From contig JBCBGF010000006.1 in assembly GCA_038526915.1 (NCBI GenBank), forward strand, positions 62,001 to 126,000: a stretch of 64,000 nt of DNA, written 5' to 3'. The position numbers were made by a program, and so were the translations under genes. Under the pieces are notes generated by a model. That model was not told the DNA's origin, ran no database searches, and saw nothing but the letters and a program-made list of their open reading frames with translations. The stretch comes from JBCBGF01 sp038526915 (GTDB lineage: Bacteria; Pseudomonadota; Alphaproteobacteria; Rhodobacterales; Rhodobacteraceae). The first letter of the stretch is position 1; each line of letters starts with the position of its first letter. Of the stretch, positions 34,321-42,746 are shown one piece after another.

Positions 34321-34510
34321 ACTCTTGTGGCTGGATTTGAACTACCAATGCGCGAGAACTGTCTACTACTGTGGGTCAAGAGACTCAAAGAGCTAAGTTG
34401 GCGGGGGCTTCATTCTTTCGTTGACACGGATTGTGAGAGCATGAAGCAAGCGCAAAGAAAAACTGTGTTTTATCCGGCGCATCGCCCAGCGTCACGTCCA
34501 CTATGCGCTG

Positions 34511-34720
34511 CTAATCCTCGGAGATCATGGCGGAGGGCAGGTTGATGTAGACCTGCACTTTGGCGCTGCCGCCCTCGGGGGTCTCACACTCCCGGTAGGC
34601 GTGGCGGGCCTTAAGCGCGAAGATCACCGCCGTCACATTTTCCTCCATCGCCAGCTCGTGCAGCTTGGCGACCAGTTTGTCGTGTTCCTTTGCCCGGCCC
34701 CGATCCAGCGCCTCCCGCAC
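34511..34720 (-). pseudogene. Fragment resembling a phage small-terminase-like protein
   Basis: A 69-residue open frame from GTG 34720 with LVAKLHELAMEENVTAVIFALKARHAYREC, which resembles the repeated helical segment of small-terminase-type HTH proteins. A stop lies four codons upstream of the GTG and the N-terminal DNA-binding part is missing, so it looks like a leftover C-terminal piece. It lies between copG and the beta-helix cargo gene. The family resemblance is by eye and tentative. Confidence 0.4.
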
Positions 34721-34856
34721 CTCAGGCTAGTTTGTTAAAGCGCACATTGCCCATATGGCTGCAAAGTCCGCACAACTCACGTTGATGACGGATGCTTGGA
34801 ATGACCGCTTTGCTCCGTCGGGAGGCGCGAAAGACGACTGGTGACTCGGCTAACCG

Positions 34857-35273
34857 CTATTCCATGGAGGCTGATACGTTCTGTGAAAGCTCCTTGGACA
34901 GGGTTGATCCCTTCGCCATCCGGCGTGCCAGCGCCTGAACGAAGCCGCCATATCGCTCTTTGCCCTTCGCTTTGGCAGCCGCGTAGGTGTAATCAGGCAG
35001 GGGCGGCGTCGTGGTGAGCCAGAAGCGGACGAACATCGCCAGTGCCTCTGTCGTGATTTCCTGGTCACGTTCCAGCCTCTCAAGCGACTGAGTCAGGCGG
35101 TCCAGCCGGCGGACGATAGCGGCTTCGCTCTGCTCGGCGCCGTCGGGGGATAGGAACGATGCCAGTGCCGCTTCGAAGATCTGTGTCTTCGGAACGCGCC
35201 GCCGCACCGACAGTTCGTCGAGTTCATCGAAGAGCGCGGCGTCGACGTAGGCGGTTATCTTGGCCTTCTTCAC
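34857..35273 (-). CDS. CopG-type ribbon-helix-helix regulator of the transfer genes
   Basis: 138 residues. The N-terminus (KAKITAYVDAALFDELDELSVRRRVPKTQIFEAAL) is a ribbon-helix-helix DNA-binding domain; the C-terminal half is helical and basic. Genes of this type follow traG in alphaproteobacterial trb elements. It starts 9 bases after the traG stop and is read with it. It probably controls the tra-trb transcript, by family analogy only. Confidence 0.82.
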   Translation of the reverse strand: MKKAKITAYVDAALFDELDELSVRRRVPKTQIFEAALASFLSPDGAEQSEAAIVRRLDRLTQSLERLERDQEITTEALAMFVRFWLTTTPPLPDYTYAAAKAKGKERYGGFVQALARRMAKGSTLSKELSQNVSASME

Positions 35274-35282
35274 GAGTTCACC

Positions 35283-37277
35283 TCACAGATCGATGCCGTC
35301 ATCGGGGTCAAGCGCCGCTTGTCTGGCCACCGTTCGGAACCGAGATTGCATGGCGCGGCCGCGTTGAACCTCGTCGTCCGGTTCATCGTCGAGGTCTGCG
35401 AACTCCTCGCGCGGGAACGGGAGCTCAGTGGCCACGTCCTCATGCTGTGGGACTTCCGGTTCGCGGCGGATGCCGCCGTCGGTGTTTTCCTTGGATTTCT
35501 CCTGGTTGGCCTCCGGAGACGGTGTGACCGGCCGAAGGCCACTCCAGTCGTCGTTCGTAGAGGCAGATAACGGCACACGATCCGCCACTTTGGGCGGCGC
35601 CTGGATCCTTGTCTTCAGTTGCGTGTCTCGGAAGTACCGCACCTTCTGCGCCCGGATTGGTGCCGCGCCGGACACGAGGACGATTTCGTCGTCGGGCGGC
35701 AGCTGCATGATCTCCCCGGGGGTCAGCAATGCACGGGCGGTTTCCTGGCGCGAGACCATCAGATGCCCGAGCCAGGGCGACAGGCGATGCCCGGCATAGT
35801 TCTTCATAGCGCGCAGTTCGGTCGTGGTGCCGAGGGCGTCGGACAGGCGCTTGGCCGTGCGCTCGTCGTTGGTGGCGAAGGCGACGCGGACATGGCAGTT
35901 GTCGAGGATGGCATTGTTCTGGCCATAAGCCTTTTCGATCTGGTTTAGCGACTGGGCGATCAGGAACGCCTTGAGGCCGTAGCCGGCCATGAAGGCGAGC
36001 TGGGATTCAAAAAAGTCCAGACGGCCGAGTGCAGGGAACTCGTCGAGCATGAACAACAGGCGGTGCTTGCGCTTTGTGTCGTGCAGCTCTTCCGTCAGAC
36101 GGCGGCCGATCTGGTTCAGGATGAGCCGAACCAGAGGTTTGGTGCGGGAGATGTCAGAGGGGGGCACCACCAGGTAGAGCGTGACCGGTTGCGCACTTGA
36201 GACCAGATCGTCGATCCGCCAGTCGCAGCGGCAGGTCACGGCAGCGACGACCGGGTCACGGTAGAGGCTGAGGAAGGACATCGCGGTGGAGAGGACGCCG
36301 GAGCGTTCATTCTCGGATTTGTTCAGCAACTCGCGAGCGGCTTGGGCGACCACCGGATGCGGGCAATCTCCGAGATGGGCAGTCCGCATCATGGCGGTCA
36401 AGGTGGCGGCGATGGGACGCCGCGGATCGGACAGGAAGGCGGCGACGCCCGCCAGTGTCTTGTCCTTCTCGGCATACAGGACATGCAGGATCGCGCCGAC
36501 CAGAAGGGAATGACTGGTCTTCTCCCAATGGTTTCGCCGTTCGAGCTGACCTTCGGGATCGACGAGGATGTCGGCGATGTTCTGGACATCGCGGACTTCA
36601 CGCTCGCCTCGGCGGACCTCGAGGAGCGGATTGTAGGCGGCGCTGTTTGCATTGGTCGGATCGAATACTAAGACACGTCCGAACCGTGCCCGCCATCCGG
36701 ACGTCAGCTGCCAGTTTTCGCCCTTGATGTCGTGGACAATCGCGGAGCCGGGCCAAGTTAGCAGGCTTGGGATGACGAGACCGACGCCCTTGCCGGAGCG
36801 GGTGGGCGCGAAGCACAGCACGTGTTCCGGTCCATCATGCCGGAGGTAGCGCTGCCCAAGACGGCCCAGCACGACCCCGTCTTCCGCGAACAGTCCAGCG
36901 GCGGTGAGATCCTTAGGGCCTGCCCATCTAGCCGAGCCATAGGTTGTGACATCGCTCGCCTCACGCGCCCGCAGGACCGACAGTAAGATGGCGGCGGCAA
37001 TGGCGGCGATCCCGCCTGCGCCGGCAATCGCAGCGCCTTCCATGAAGACGCGTGGCGCGTAGGCGTCATACCAGTACCACCAAGTGAAGACTTGCCACGG
37101 GCGATAGATCGGCAGGCCGAATAGGGTGGTGAGATGAGCGCCAAGTTGGGGTTGGAACCCCAGACGAAACGCAACCCATTGCGTCGCCGCCCAGACGAAG
37201 AGCAGCGCCACAAGGCTGACGAGGAAGATGTGGCCCCAGAGGATCTTGGTGGCAGATGACGTGTCCTGGCGGCTCAT
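35283..37277 (-). CDS. traG: Conjugal transfer coupling protein TraG (VirD4 family)
   Basis: 664 residues. Two or three N-terminal transmembrane helices, then a large ATPase domain with Walker A FAPTRSGKGVGLVIPS and Walker B LLFMLDEFPALGRL, and an acidic, charged C-terminal tail. It recruits the relaxase-DNA complex to the secretion channel at the inner membrane. It follows the relaxase gene by 16 bases and precedes copG by 9. Confidence 0.94.
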   Translation of the reverse strand: MSRQDTSSATKILWGHIFLVSLVALLFVWAATQWVAFRLGFQPQLGAHLTTLFGLPIYRPWQVFTWWYWYDAYAPRVFMEGAAIAGAGGIAAIAAAILLSVLRAREASDVTTYGSARWAGPKDLTAAGLFAEDGVVLGRLGQRYLRHDGPEHVLCFAPTRSGKGVGLVIPSLLTWPGSAIVHDIKGENWQLTSGWRARFGRVLVFDPTNANSAAYNPLLEVRRGEREVRDVQNIADILVDPEGQLERRNHWEKTSHSLLVGAILHVLYAEKDKTLAGVAAFLSDPRRPIAATLTAMMRTAHLGDCPHPVVAQAARELLNKSENERSGVLSTAMSFLSLYRDPVVAAVTCRCDWRIDDLVSSAQPVTLYLVVPPSDISRTKPLVRLILNQIGRRLTEELHDTKRKHRLLFMLDEFPALGRLDFFESQLAFMAGYGLKAFLIAQSLNQIEKAYGQNNAILDNCHVRVAFATNDERTAKRLSDALGTTTELRAMKNYAGHRLSPWLGHLMVSRQETARALLTPGEIMQLPPDDEIVLVSGAAPIRAQKVRYFRDTQLKTRIQAPPKVADRVPLSASTNDDWSGLRPVTPSPEANQEKSKENTDGGIRREPEVPQHEDVATELPFPREEFADLDDEPDDEVQRGRAMQSRFRTVARQAALDPDDGIDL

Positions 37278-37293
37278 GGTCCTGTCTTTCGGG

Positions 37294-39051
37294 TCAGAGG
37301 CTGAGCCCGCGCTTGCGCCCGAGGCCCCAGTCGATCCCGCCGCCGGGCGTCATCGTGCCTGTGACGGTCTGGCCGAGGTGGCGTTCAAGTTGCGGGGTCC
37401 AGGGGACGAGCGAGAATCCGAGGCCATCGTCGATCATGGCGAAGCGGCCGGATGCGAGATCGAGGCGTTGGCGGAACGTGCCGGCGACGGGCTCACCCTC
37501 GGTTGGCTTGTGTGGGGTGAGGCCGGATTGCGCGCTGAGGTCTCTGGCGACGGCGTCAAGTTCGCGGTTGCGCAGGGTGGCCAGCAGGTCTCGGGCAAAG
37601 GTGACTCGTTGTCCTTGTCGTCGGGCGAGGCCTTGGGCGACTAGGTGATCCGCGCGGCGGTCCAACGCTTCGCGAACTTCAGCGCCAAATCCAGCACTGC
37701 TCAGGGGTGCGCGGCGGCGGGCAAGATGAAGGCGGTCGAGCCAGGTGGCGCCATTGGCCTCGATCTGGCCGCCAAGCGACAGGTCGGAACGACCGACAAG
37801 AGACAGTAACGGTGTCCCGTCCGTTCTCCCTGTCCAGAGCCGAGATTCGACGATACCACCTTGCGGCGTGTCGCCGGTCGCATCGAGATCGCGGAAGCGC
37901 AGGTGATGAACGCGACCGTCCACGCCGTCGATGATCGCGTAGCCGGTGCCTGCGTGGTCGTCATGAAAGCCGCGCTTCACGAGCCGCCCGAGGATCGGCA
38001 CGGCGGGCGTTCCTTCGATGGCGAAATCACCCGCTGCGCGGTCGCGGTCGGCGCGCATGGCCTGGTGCATCCGTTTGATGATATCGCCGCGCAACCCAAG
38101 CTCGCGCAGTGTGTCTTCGGCATTCGGTTTCAACTCCCAGACGGCAGGGGCGATTTGTTCGGCCAGCCCGAGCCTCTCGAGTGTCTGGGCGCGCCCAATC
38201 ATCAACCGTCGGAGTTCCGGATCGCGCGGCTCCGGTGCGCCGGGTCGGAGATCAGCGATGCCAGTATGATCATCCGCCAGCGAGCGAAGACCGCGATCTA
38301 GATCGGTCCAACGTTCTGCCGTGACCTGCGCTTTCAGCGCATGGGAAATGTCACGTTGGCTGCGCGGGCCGAGTTCCAAGTGTGTCAGCGCTTCTGCGCG
38401 GGCCCGAAACCCTCGGCTGATGTAGTCGCGGGAAATCACCAGGTCGCGGCCATCATCGGCTTTGCCGCGCACGAGTATGTGGACATGCGGATTGTCGGTG
38501 TTCCAGTGATCGACGGCGACCCAGTCGATAGTTGTCCCGAGATCGCGTTCTGCCGAGATCATCAGATCGCGTGTGAAAGTGCGCAGGTCCGCAAGCTCAG
38601 CAGCATCTTCTGGTGATACGATGAGCCGGAAGTGATGCCGGTCATCTTCGCAGCGTTCGGCGAAGTCGCTTTGGTTTAGTTCGTCCTTGTCCGCTCCAAA
38701 CATGCTCGCCATGCGTCCATCATGCTCGACGCCGTCGCGCTGTAAGTAGCTCAAGTGTTTGCTGAGTGGGGCGGATCGGAATGCTTTGCTCTGATGTCGC
38801 ACCACTCGCACCTTGACGGTCACGCGCCGCGAAGTGCGGTAAAGCCCATTGATGGCGACGGCAAAACGACCGCGCCCGAAGGACACGCTATGCCGTACGG
38901 GTAATCGTGATCTGGACAGGGGGCCGGTGTGGCCCGCCGCTCGGGTGGCTTTGACGACGTCCGAGATAAAACCTTTGGATCTCTTTGGAACTGGTGCGTC
39001 GCTGCGGATGCGTCCGGGCCTGATGCGTATGTTGTTGTCGCGATCGTTCAT
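37294..39051 (-). CDS. Conjugative relaxase with DUF3363 domain
   Basis: 585 residues. The metal-binding histidine triad of the relaxase is visible as His182, His189 and His191 in DHWNTDNPHVHI, with a DUF3363-type C-terminal half (SRLWTGRTDGTPLL and similar). It nicks oriT and covalently carries the transferred strand into the recipient. Its ATG overlaps the stop of the small upstream gene (ATGA). Homologues named RlxS act in the Mesorhizobium symbiosis ICE; the position here is equivalent. No oriT was identified. Confidence 0.92.
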   Translation of the reverse strand: MNDRDNNIRIRPGRIRSDAPVPKRSKGFISDVVKATRAAGHTGPLSRSRLPVRHSVSFGRGRFAVAINGLYRTSRRVTVKVRVVRHQSKAFRSAPLSKHLSYLQRDGVEHDGRMASMFGADKDELNQSDFAERCEDDRHHFRLIVSPEDAAELADLRTFTRDLMISAERDLGTTIDWVAVDHWNTDNPHVHILVRGKADDGRDLVISRDYISRGFRARAEALTHLELGPRSQRDISHALKAQVTAERWTDLDRGLRSLADDHTGIADLRPGAPEPRDPELRRLMIGRAQTLERLGLAEQIAPAVWELKPNAEDTLRELGLRGDIIKRMHQAMRADRDRAAGDFAIEGTPAVPILGRLVKRGFHDDHAGTGYAIIDGVDGRVHHLRFRDLDATGDTPQGGIVESRLWTGRTDGTPLLSLVGRSDLSLGGQIEANGATWLDRLHLARRRAPLSSAGFGAEVREALDRRADHLVAQGLARRQGQRVTFARDLLATLRNRELDAVARDLSAQSGLTPHKPTEGEPVAGTFRQRLDLASGRFAMIDDGLGFSLVPWTPQLERHLGQTVTGTMTPGGGIDWGLGRKRGLSL

Positions 39052-39302
39052 GACATTCGCGCCATTGGCTGCGGGCGAAGGTTTGTTTTTTGGTGGTTTG
39101 GCAGCGACTTACGAGCGGCTGGGCCTTTTGAGACCTGTAGGTGAGGTGCAAATTGAGCTGGAACAACAACGGGATAGGCACCAAGAAAGGTGCCGCTTTT
39201 ATCTTGCGCTCTTGCTGTTGGGTTTAGGTGCACCTCGCGAAACCTGCGAAAACGAGCGACAACATCCTCTAGAGGACGTCTGGCCAAGGCACCGGTCATC
39301 AT
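39048..39302 (-). CDS. Small hypothetical protein coupled to transglycosylase and relaxase
   Basis: 84 residues, basic, no signal peptide or membrane segment, beginning MMTGALARRPLEDVVARFRR. No family is recognised. Both ends overlap real genes by ATGA junctions (transglycosylase stop at 39299-39302 and relaxase start at 39048-39051), which is hard to explain if it were not translated. It may be an accessory relaxosome protein; this is inference from position and charge. Confidence 0.6.
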   Translation of the reverse strand: MMTGALARRPLEDVVARFRRFREVHLNPTARAQDKSGTFLGAYPVVVPAQFAPHLQVSKGPAARKSLPNHQKTNLRPQPMARMS

Positions 39303-39979
39303 CGCGCAGACTCCCCGCGTAAACGGACAAACATATCGTTGGAGAACGCGTTTGGTGTGAGGTGCACAATACGATCCCTCAATCTCCCAGCAGTTGATGC
39401 AAACAGTGGAGACGAGCGCTGCTCGTTACGATCAGGAGCGTTCTTCTTTGTTCGTTTATGCTGGTGAGCCGACTCGATCGCGGCGAGCAGGTTGGTGACA
39501 TACTCTCGTGTTTCCTTCGGCAACAACCGACCCGATAAGATGTGATCCTCGTATCGTGCCGGGCCAGCATTGTAGGCCGCCAAAGCCCCCGGCCAGCCGA
39601 AGCGATCGTACATTTCGCGCAGGTATGCAGTGCCCGCGAAGACATTACTGCGTCGGTCAAAGGGGTCTTTGCCAAGACCGTATTTTTCCCTGAGTTCGTC
39701 CCACGTGCGGGGCATGACCTGCATCAGACCCATCGCACCGGCATGGCTAACGGCGTTTGGATCGCCATCGCTTTCAATCTTGATTACGGCGCGAATCCAG
39801 AGCGGTGGGATGCTGAAACGGACCGCAGCCTCTGTAATGTACGTATCGAGTGACTGGTTGTCGGCTTGAACCGGCGGTCTAACCTGCGCACCTGCGATAG
39901 ACGGCAAGAGCGCGAGCGAAGCAAATACGATCAGACTGATCGCTGTTCGGCGTGCAGAGCGGTAGCCCGGTTCATGCAT
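39299..39979 (-). CDS. Lytic transglycosylase for conjugation (VirB1-like)
   Basis: 226 residues. Signal peptide through LPSIAGA, then a lysozyme-like SLT domain with catalytic Glu69 in IKIESDGDPNAVS, the GAMGLMQVMPRTW motif and LAAYNAGPARYEDH. It opens the peptidoglycan locally for the transfer channel. Its start overlaps the traF stop by 8 bases, in line with the dense operon. Confidence 0.91.
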   Translation of the reverse strand: MHEPGYRSARRTAISLIVFASLALLPSIAGAQVRPPVQADNQSLDTYITEAAVRFSIPPLWIRAVIKIESDGDPNAVSHAGAMGLMQVMPRTWDELREKYGLGKDPFDRRSNVFAGTAYLREMYDRFGWPGALAAYNAGPARYEDHILSGRLLPKETREYVTNLLAAIESAHQHKRTKKNAPDRNEQRSSPLFASTAGRLRDRIVHLTPNAFSNDMFVRLRGESAR

Positions 39980-40493
39980 CGCTATCGGTCCTGATGGTCC
40001 AAAGCGGCGTAATGCGGCCGACGATTGCGTGGCTTGGCAATGAGCCGAAGTATCGCCCGTCGAAGCTGTTTGCGACTTCCGCCACTAGGGGAAATACGTC
40101 GCCTTCCGACAGCGTGATACATCCATTCCATTGCGGGAGGCGCCGACCGATCTGGTCTGTACTCATAGCTTTTGCGACGAATACTCCTTCGATAGTGATG
40201 TCGTCCCTGCGACGGCAAACGGTCATACCGGCCACGGCTGCAATGCGTTTCAGGAGAAGCGCGTCGGTCCCCAGGTAGCTGCGTCTGTCGGCCCAGTCGG
40301 CGAGCGCATCCGGCAGTCTAAGTGCGACCAGATCACCAGGTAACGCGCTGTTGGAAGGCTGAACAATGTAAAAGCCCAGTGGCAAACTCTCCGAAGAGTT
40401 CCAAATCAGAAGGGTTGAACGTATTGCATCTGTTGCGATGAGCAAAACCGAAGCGACGCATGCCGAGAGGAGGGGAAGCGCTGCGTTTCTCAT
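39972..40493 (-). CDS. traF: S26 family signal peptidase TraF
   Basis: 173 residues from ATG 40493, which overlaps the DUF2840 stop by ATGA. One N-terminal transmembrane helix; catalytic Ser36 in SSESLPLGFY and Lys82 in LLLKRIAA; C-terminal strand GRYFGSLPSHAIVGR. TraF processes the pilin precursor in RP4-type systems. It lies in the same position downstream of the RdfS-like gene as in the Mesorhizobium ICE. Confidence 0.92.
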   Translation of the reverse strand: MRNAALPLLSACVASVLLIATDAIRSTLLIWNSSESLPLGFYIVQPSNSALPGDLVALRLPDALADWADRRSYLGTDALLLKRIAAVAGMTVCRRRDDITIEGVFVAKAMSTDQIGRRLPQWNGCITLSEGDVFPLVAEVANSFDGRYFGSLPSHAIVGRITPLWTIRTDSDA

Positions 40494-40948
40494 GTCATTA
40501 CCCTTCGGCGCTTGCACCATGCGCGATGTCGAGTGGGGGTGTACGGTCGAGGCTGCGAGCCAGCGACTATTCGATTGTGCACATGCTGCCAGTGGTCAGG
40601 GCAGACATCCTCTGGCGCAATCCCGTAGCTCTCCACGATGTCGATGGCGCGAAGCGCTTGCTCGACCTTTGTCCAACCGGAAAGACGTAGAAGAATCTGA
40701 CCACCCGGCGTGACACACGGAACCGTTGAATAGCTTGTGCCAAGGTGCGGGGCGCGCAGTATGTCGATCCGGCTTTCCACCGTCCCGTATTCATTTGACG
40801 CCCACCGGAGCAGTGCGAAAATCGCGCCAGGTGCAAACGCAACGCGCTTTTCTGTACGCGTTAGGATCGTCTCTTTTTCAACGCGACCGAACCGGAGCCA
40901 GCGCTCTAAGCGGCCTTCGATCCAGGTCAGATGCACGATCGTCCGCAT
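40490..40948 (-). CDS. DUF2840 domain protein
   Basis: 152 residues, soluble, rich in Arg and Trp, opening MRTIVHLTWIEGRLERWLRF. DUF2840 proteins are found almost only in alphaproteobacterial ICEs, beside traF, and have no known activity. It is 3 bases downstream of the RdfS-like gene and overlaps traF, so it belongs to the excision-transfer operon. Confidence 0.85.
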   Translation of the reverse strand: MRTIVHLTWIEGRLERWLRFGRVEKETILTRTEKRVAFAPGAIFALLRWASNEYGTVESRIDILRAPHLGTSYSTVPCVTPGGQILLRLSGWTKVEQALRAIDIVESYGIAPEDVCPDHWQHVHNRIVAGSQPRPYTPTRHRAWCKRRRVMT

Positions 40949-40951
40949 TGC

Positions 40952-41233
40952 TTATCGCCCGCGCCGCAGATAGGCAGGCGATACGGCGGCATGACGCTTG
41001 GCCGGAAGAACGCGGTCGCCAGTCTCGTCCGACGTTGATGTCTTTTCACCTCGGGCGACCCAGGCCTGCAAATCCTCAATGGCATAGACGACACGGCCGC
41101 CGATTTTGGAGTAGCGAGGGCCCGTGCCGTACGTGCGGTGCTTTTCCAGCGTTCGCCCCGATAAACCGAGGAAACGAGCTGCCTCCGGCGTTCTGAGGTA
41201 ACGATGTGGCATGTCGGCTTGATGTGTTGGCAT
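40952..41233 (-). CDS. AlpA/MerR-like helix-turn-helix protein, RdfS-like excisionase candidate
   Basis: 93 residues. The core RYLRTPEAARFLGLSGRTLEKHR followed by GGRVVYAIEDLQAWVA is the winged helix-turn-helix of small excisionase and AlpA proteins; the tail is basic. In ICEMlSym(R7A) the recombination directionality factor RdfS is the first gene of the traF-rlxS operon and is activated by FseA. Here the same order holds: FseA-like gene, HTH, DUF2840, traF, relaxase. The ATG 41233 has GGAG 9 bases upstream. The name is by synteny; an ordinary repressor role is possible. Confidence 0.72.
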   Translation of the reverse strand: MPTHQADMPHRYLRTPEAARFLGLSGRTLEKHRTYGTGPRYSKIGGRVVYAIEDLQAWVARGEKTSTSDETGDRVLPAKRHAAVSPAYLRRGR

Positions 41234-41344
41234 TGGGATGTCTCCGGCTATGGCGCCGCGCCACTGACTGTCGCGGGCTGCTTTCGGACATCGAAGCCAA
41301 AAACTGGTGGTTTAGGGGATGATGAGTTGTGTGGTCTGCAGACG

Positions 41345-42071
41345 TCACCCCCTAGGGCGCTGGTGACCTTGGAGGATTGAGCGGTATCCCGATTGCAGCA
41401 TCAGGCTTGCGTATCTTGAAAGGCGCGCGATTTGTGCCTTCAGTGGGCTCGTCTTCCAGGGCTCCTCATTGATCCTGCTTTCCCCGAAGAGCGCGATTCC
41501 TAGATCGCGATAGGACGCGCGCTCTTCACGGCCGTCGTGCACGCGCAACGCGTTGCTTATTCGTTTTGCAGTCGTGTTTTGGACAAGCCGAGGCGGCGTG
41601 GTCCCTGCCAAAAGGCTCTGCAATCGACGAGCCGCGTCGATCCGCCGAGCCCAGTGAGCGTCCAATGGAATGAGAACGGCCTGCACGCTTCTGGCGTTCG
41701 CCGACGGTGTGGCAACGGTCACGGCGTCAGTTAAGACGTGCCAGTGTTGCCCGTCCCCATCGTCACGTTCAGGCGGAAACGTCGTTGTGATTGTCTCAAT
41801 GTTTCGGAACGCGGTCGGCAGTGGGGCAAGCATTGAGACGACGGCAGGCGCCGCGTCGGGTGTCCAAACCACCGATGCTTGTCTTGCGCTCAGGTTGGGA
41901 TCGACAGGGAAATCGAAGCCCCCACTCTTGCGCAGTGCCGATGCCTTTGTTCAGTTCGGAATACGCCTGACGGTAATCACGATTTCGGCGGAGGCATTCC
42001 CAGGCGAGCCCGGTGGCGTCCAAGTCGGCGAAGTATGCATAGTCTTTAGGGTTTCGCCAGTCCGTTGGCAT
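41345..42071 (-). CDS. FseA-like excision activator (DUF6499 + DUF2285) split by a +1 frameshift
   Basis: The first frame starts at ATG 42071 (TDWRNPKDYAYFADLDATG, a DUF6499-type N-terminus) and ends at 41796. The second frame, ending at 41345, carries the DUF2285-type DNA-binding part (VVWTPDAAPAVVSM onward to the basic C-terminus). The protein WGLRFP-VDPNLSARQ is restored if one T at 41906 is skipped after codon 55, a CCC followed by U. Proline tRNA slipping from CCC to CCU is a classical +1 event, giving a 241-residue fusion. In Mesorhizobium, FseA is made by programmed +1 frameshifting of two such ORFs. A mutation or sequencing error would look the same. Confidence 0.75.
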
Positions 42072-42161
42072 TCAGATCCCTTTCCATCTTGGAGTGGACT
42101 AGGGGACTTGTGAGGCTAAACGGCTGTCTGGGCCGAGTGTCATATCTGACACCTGACGAGT

Positions 42162-42467
42162 TCATAGATTGGAGCTACCGGCCGGCTTGATGATGCTTAG
42201 GTAGCCCGAGTTTGCGAGCCACTTGGCTCGGTGCAGGTGCGCAAGGTACTGAGCGCGCAGCTGCTCAATGTCGGAAGAATATCGAGGCGAGAAGAGGACT
42301 TCGGCGACCTCTCGCCAGTCTGCGCCATCGACCTCTGCATCGAGTAAGCGCATGAAAAGGACAATATGTGCGTGATCGTAGGGCGTAACGCCTTCACCAG
42401 AGGGCGGTGCAGATTGGATATGAAGCTTGGTTTGAGAGATCTCGCAGACACCCCTATGACGTGATGT
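42162..42467 (-). CDS. Small DUF2285-domain protein, QseM-like antiactivator candidate (start unclear)
   Basis: About 95-100 residues of DUF2285-type sequence: GEGVTPYDHAHIVLFMRLLD, then DGADWREVAEVLF and HLHRAKWLANSGYLSII. QseM of ICEMlSym is a stand-alone DUF2285-family antiactivator that binds FseA and TraR, divergently transcribed from the controller-type gene qseC; both position and orientation match here. The frame has no ATG, GTG or TTG between 42467 and the internal Met codon; only a TTG at 42530 exists, inside the divergent gene. The true start is therefore unknown, may be non-canonical, or the gene is damaged. Confidence 0.55.
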   Translation of the reverse strand, partial: TSRHRGVCEISQTKLHIQSAPPSGEGVTPYDHAHIVLFMRLLDAEVDGADWREVAEVLFSPRYSSDIEQLRAQYLAHLHRAKWLANSGYLSIIKPAGSSNL

Positions 42468-42496
42468 GGAGTATACTCCGTAGCAAAATACTCTGC
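42468..42496. promoter_or_regulatory. Controller-protein operator pair in the divergent qseM/qseC-like region
   Basis: A perfect 12-base palindrome GGAGTATACTCC (42468-42479) is followed by an imperfect copy GCAAAATACTCTGC (42483-42496), with centres about 16 bases apart. Paired palindromes just before the gene are typical of C-protein autoregulation, giving repression of the divergent gene and self-activation. Confidence 0.6.
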
Positions 42497-42515
42497 AATG
42501 GCCCCCTGTTCGGCC

Positions 42516-42731
42516 ATGGCGATAAGACAAACCTTTGCTGAAAATCTGCGGCGCTACCGGTTGGAGGCGGGTTTATCGCAGGAAGAACTGGCCCATCGGG
42601 CTGAAATTGACCGCACCTATGTCAGCGCTCTTGAGAGAAGTGTCTATGCCGCGAGCATCGATATGGTCGCGCGACTTGGCGAAGAACTTGGCGTGACGGC
42701 AGCGGATTTGCTTCGGGAAGAACCGGAATGA
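42516..42731 (+). CDS. XRE/controller-type helix-turn-helix regulator (QseC-like)
   Basis: 71 residues from ATG 42516, starting MAIRQTFAENLRRYRLEAGLS; an in-frame ATG at 42498 would overlap the operator. The whole protein is an XRE helix-turn-helix (SQEELAHRAEIDRTYVSALER) as in restriction-modification controller proteins. Divergence from the DUF2285 gene and the palindromes between them match the qseM-qseC switch of ICEMlSym(R7A), where QseC sets a bistable on/off state for transfer. C-protein genes often have leaderless or short-leader mRNAs, which fits here. Confidence 0.8.
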   Translation: MAIRQTFAENLRRYRLEAGLSQEELAHRAEIDRTYVSALERSVYAASIDMVARLGEELGVTAADLLREEPE

Positions 42732-42746
42732 AAGCAGTGTAGCTGA

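Noticed and set aside
34325..34360. tRNA-like TTTGAAC-containing stretch near the cargo gene, considered as an att repeat
   Set aside because: It does not match the tRNA-Gly 3' end and forms no acceptor or T stem.
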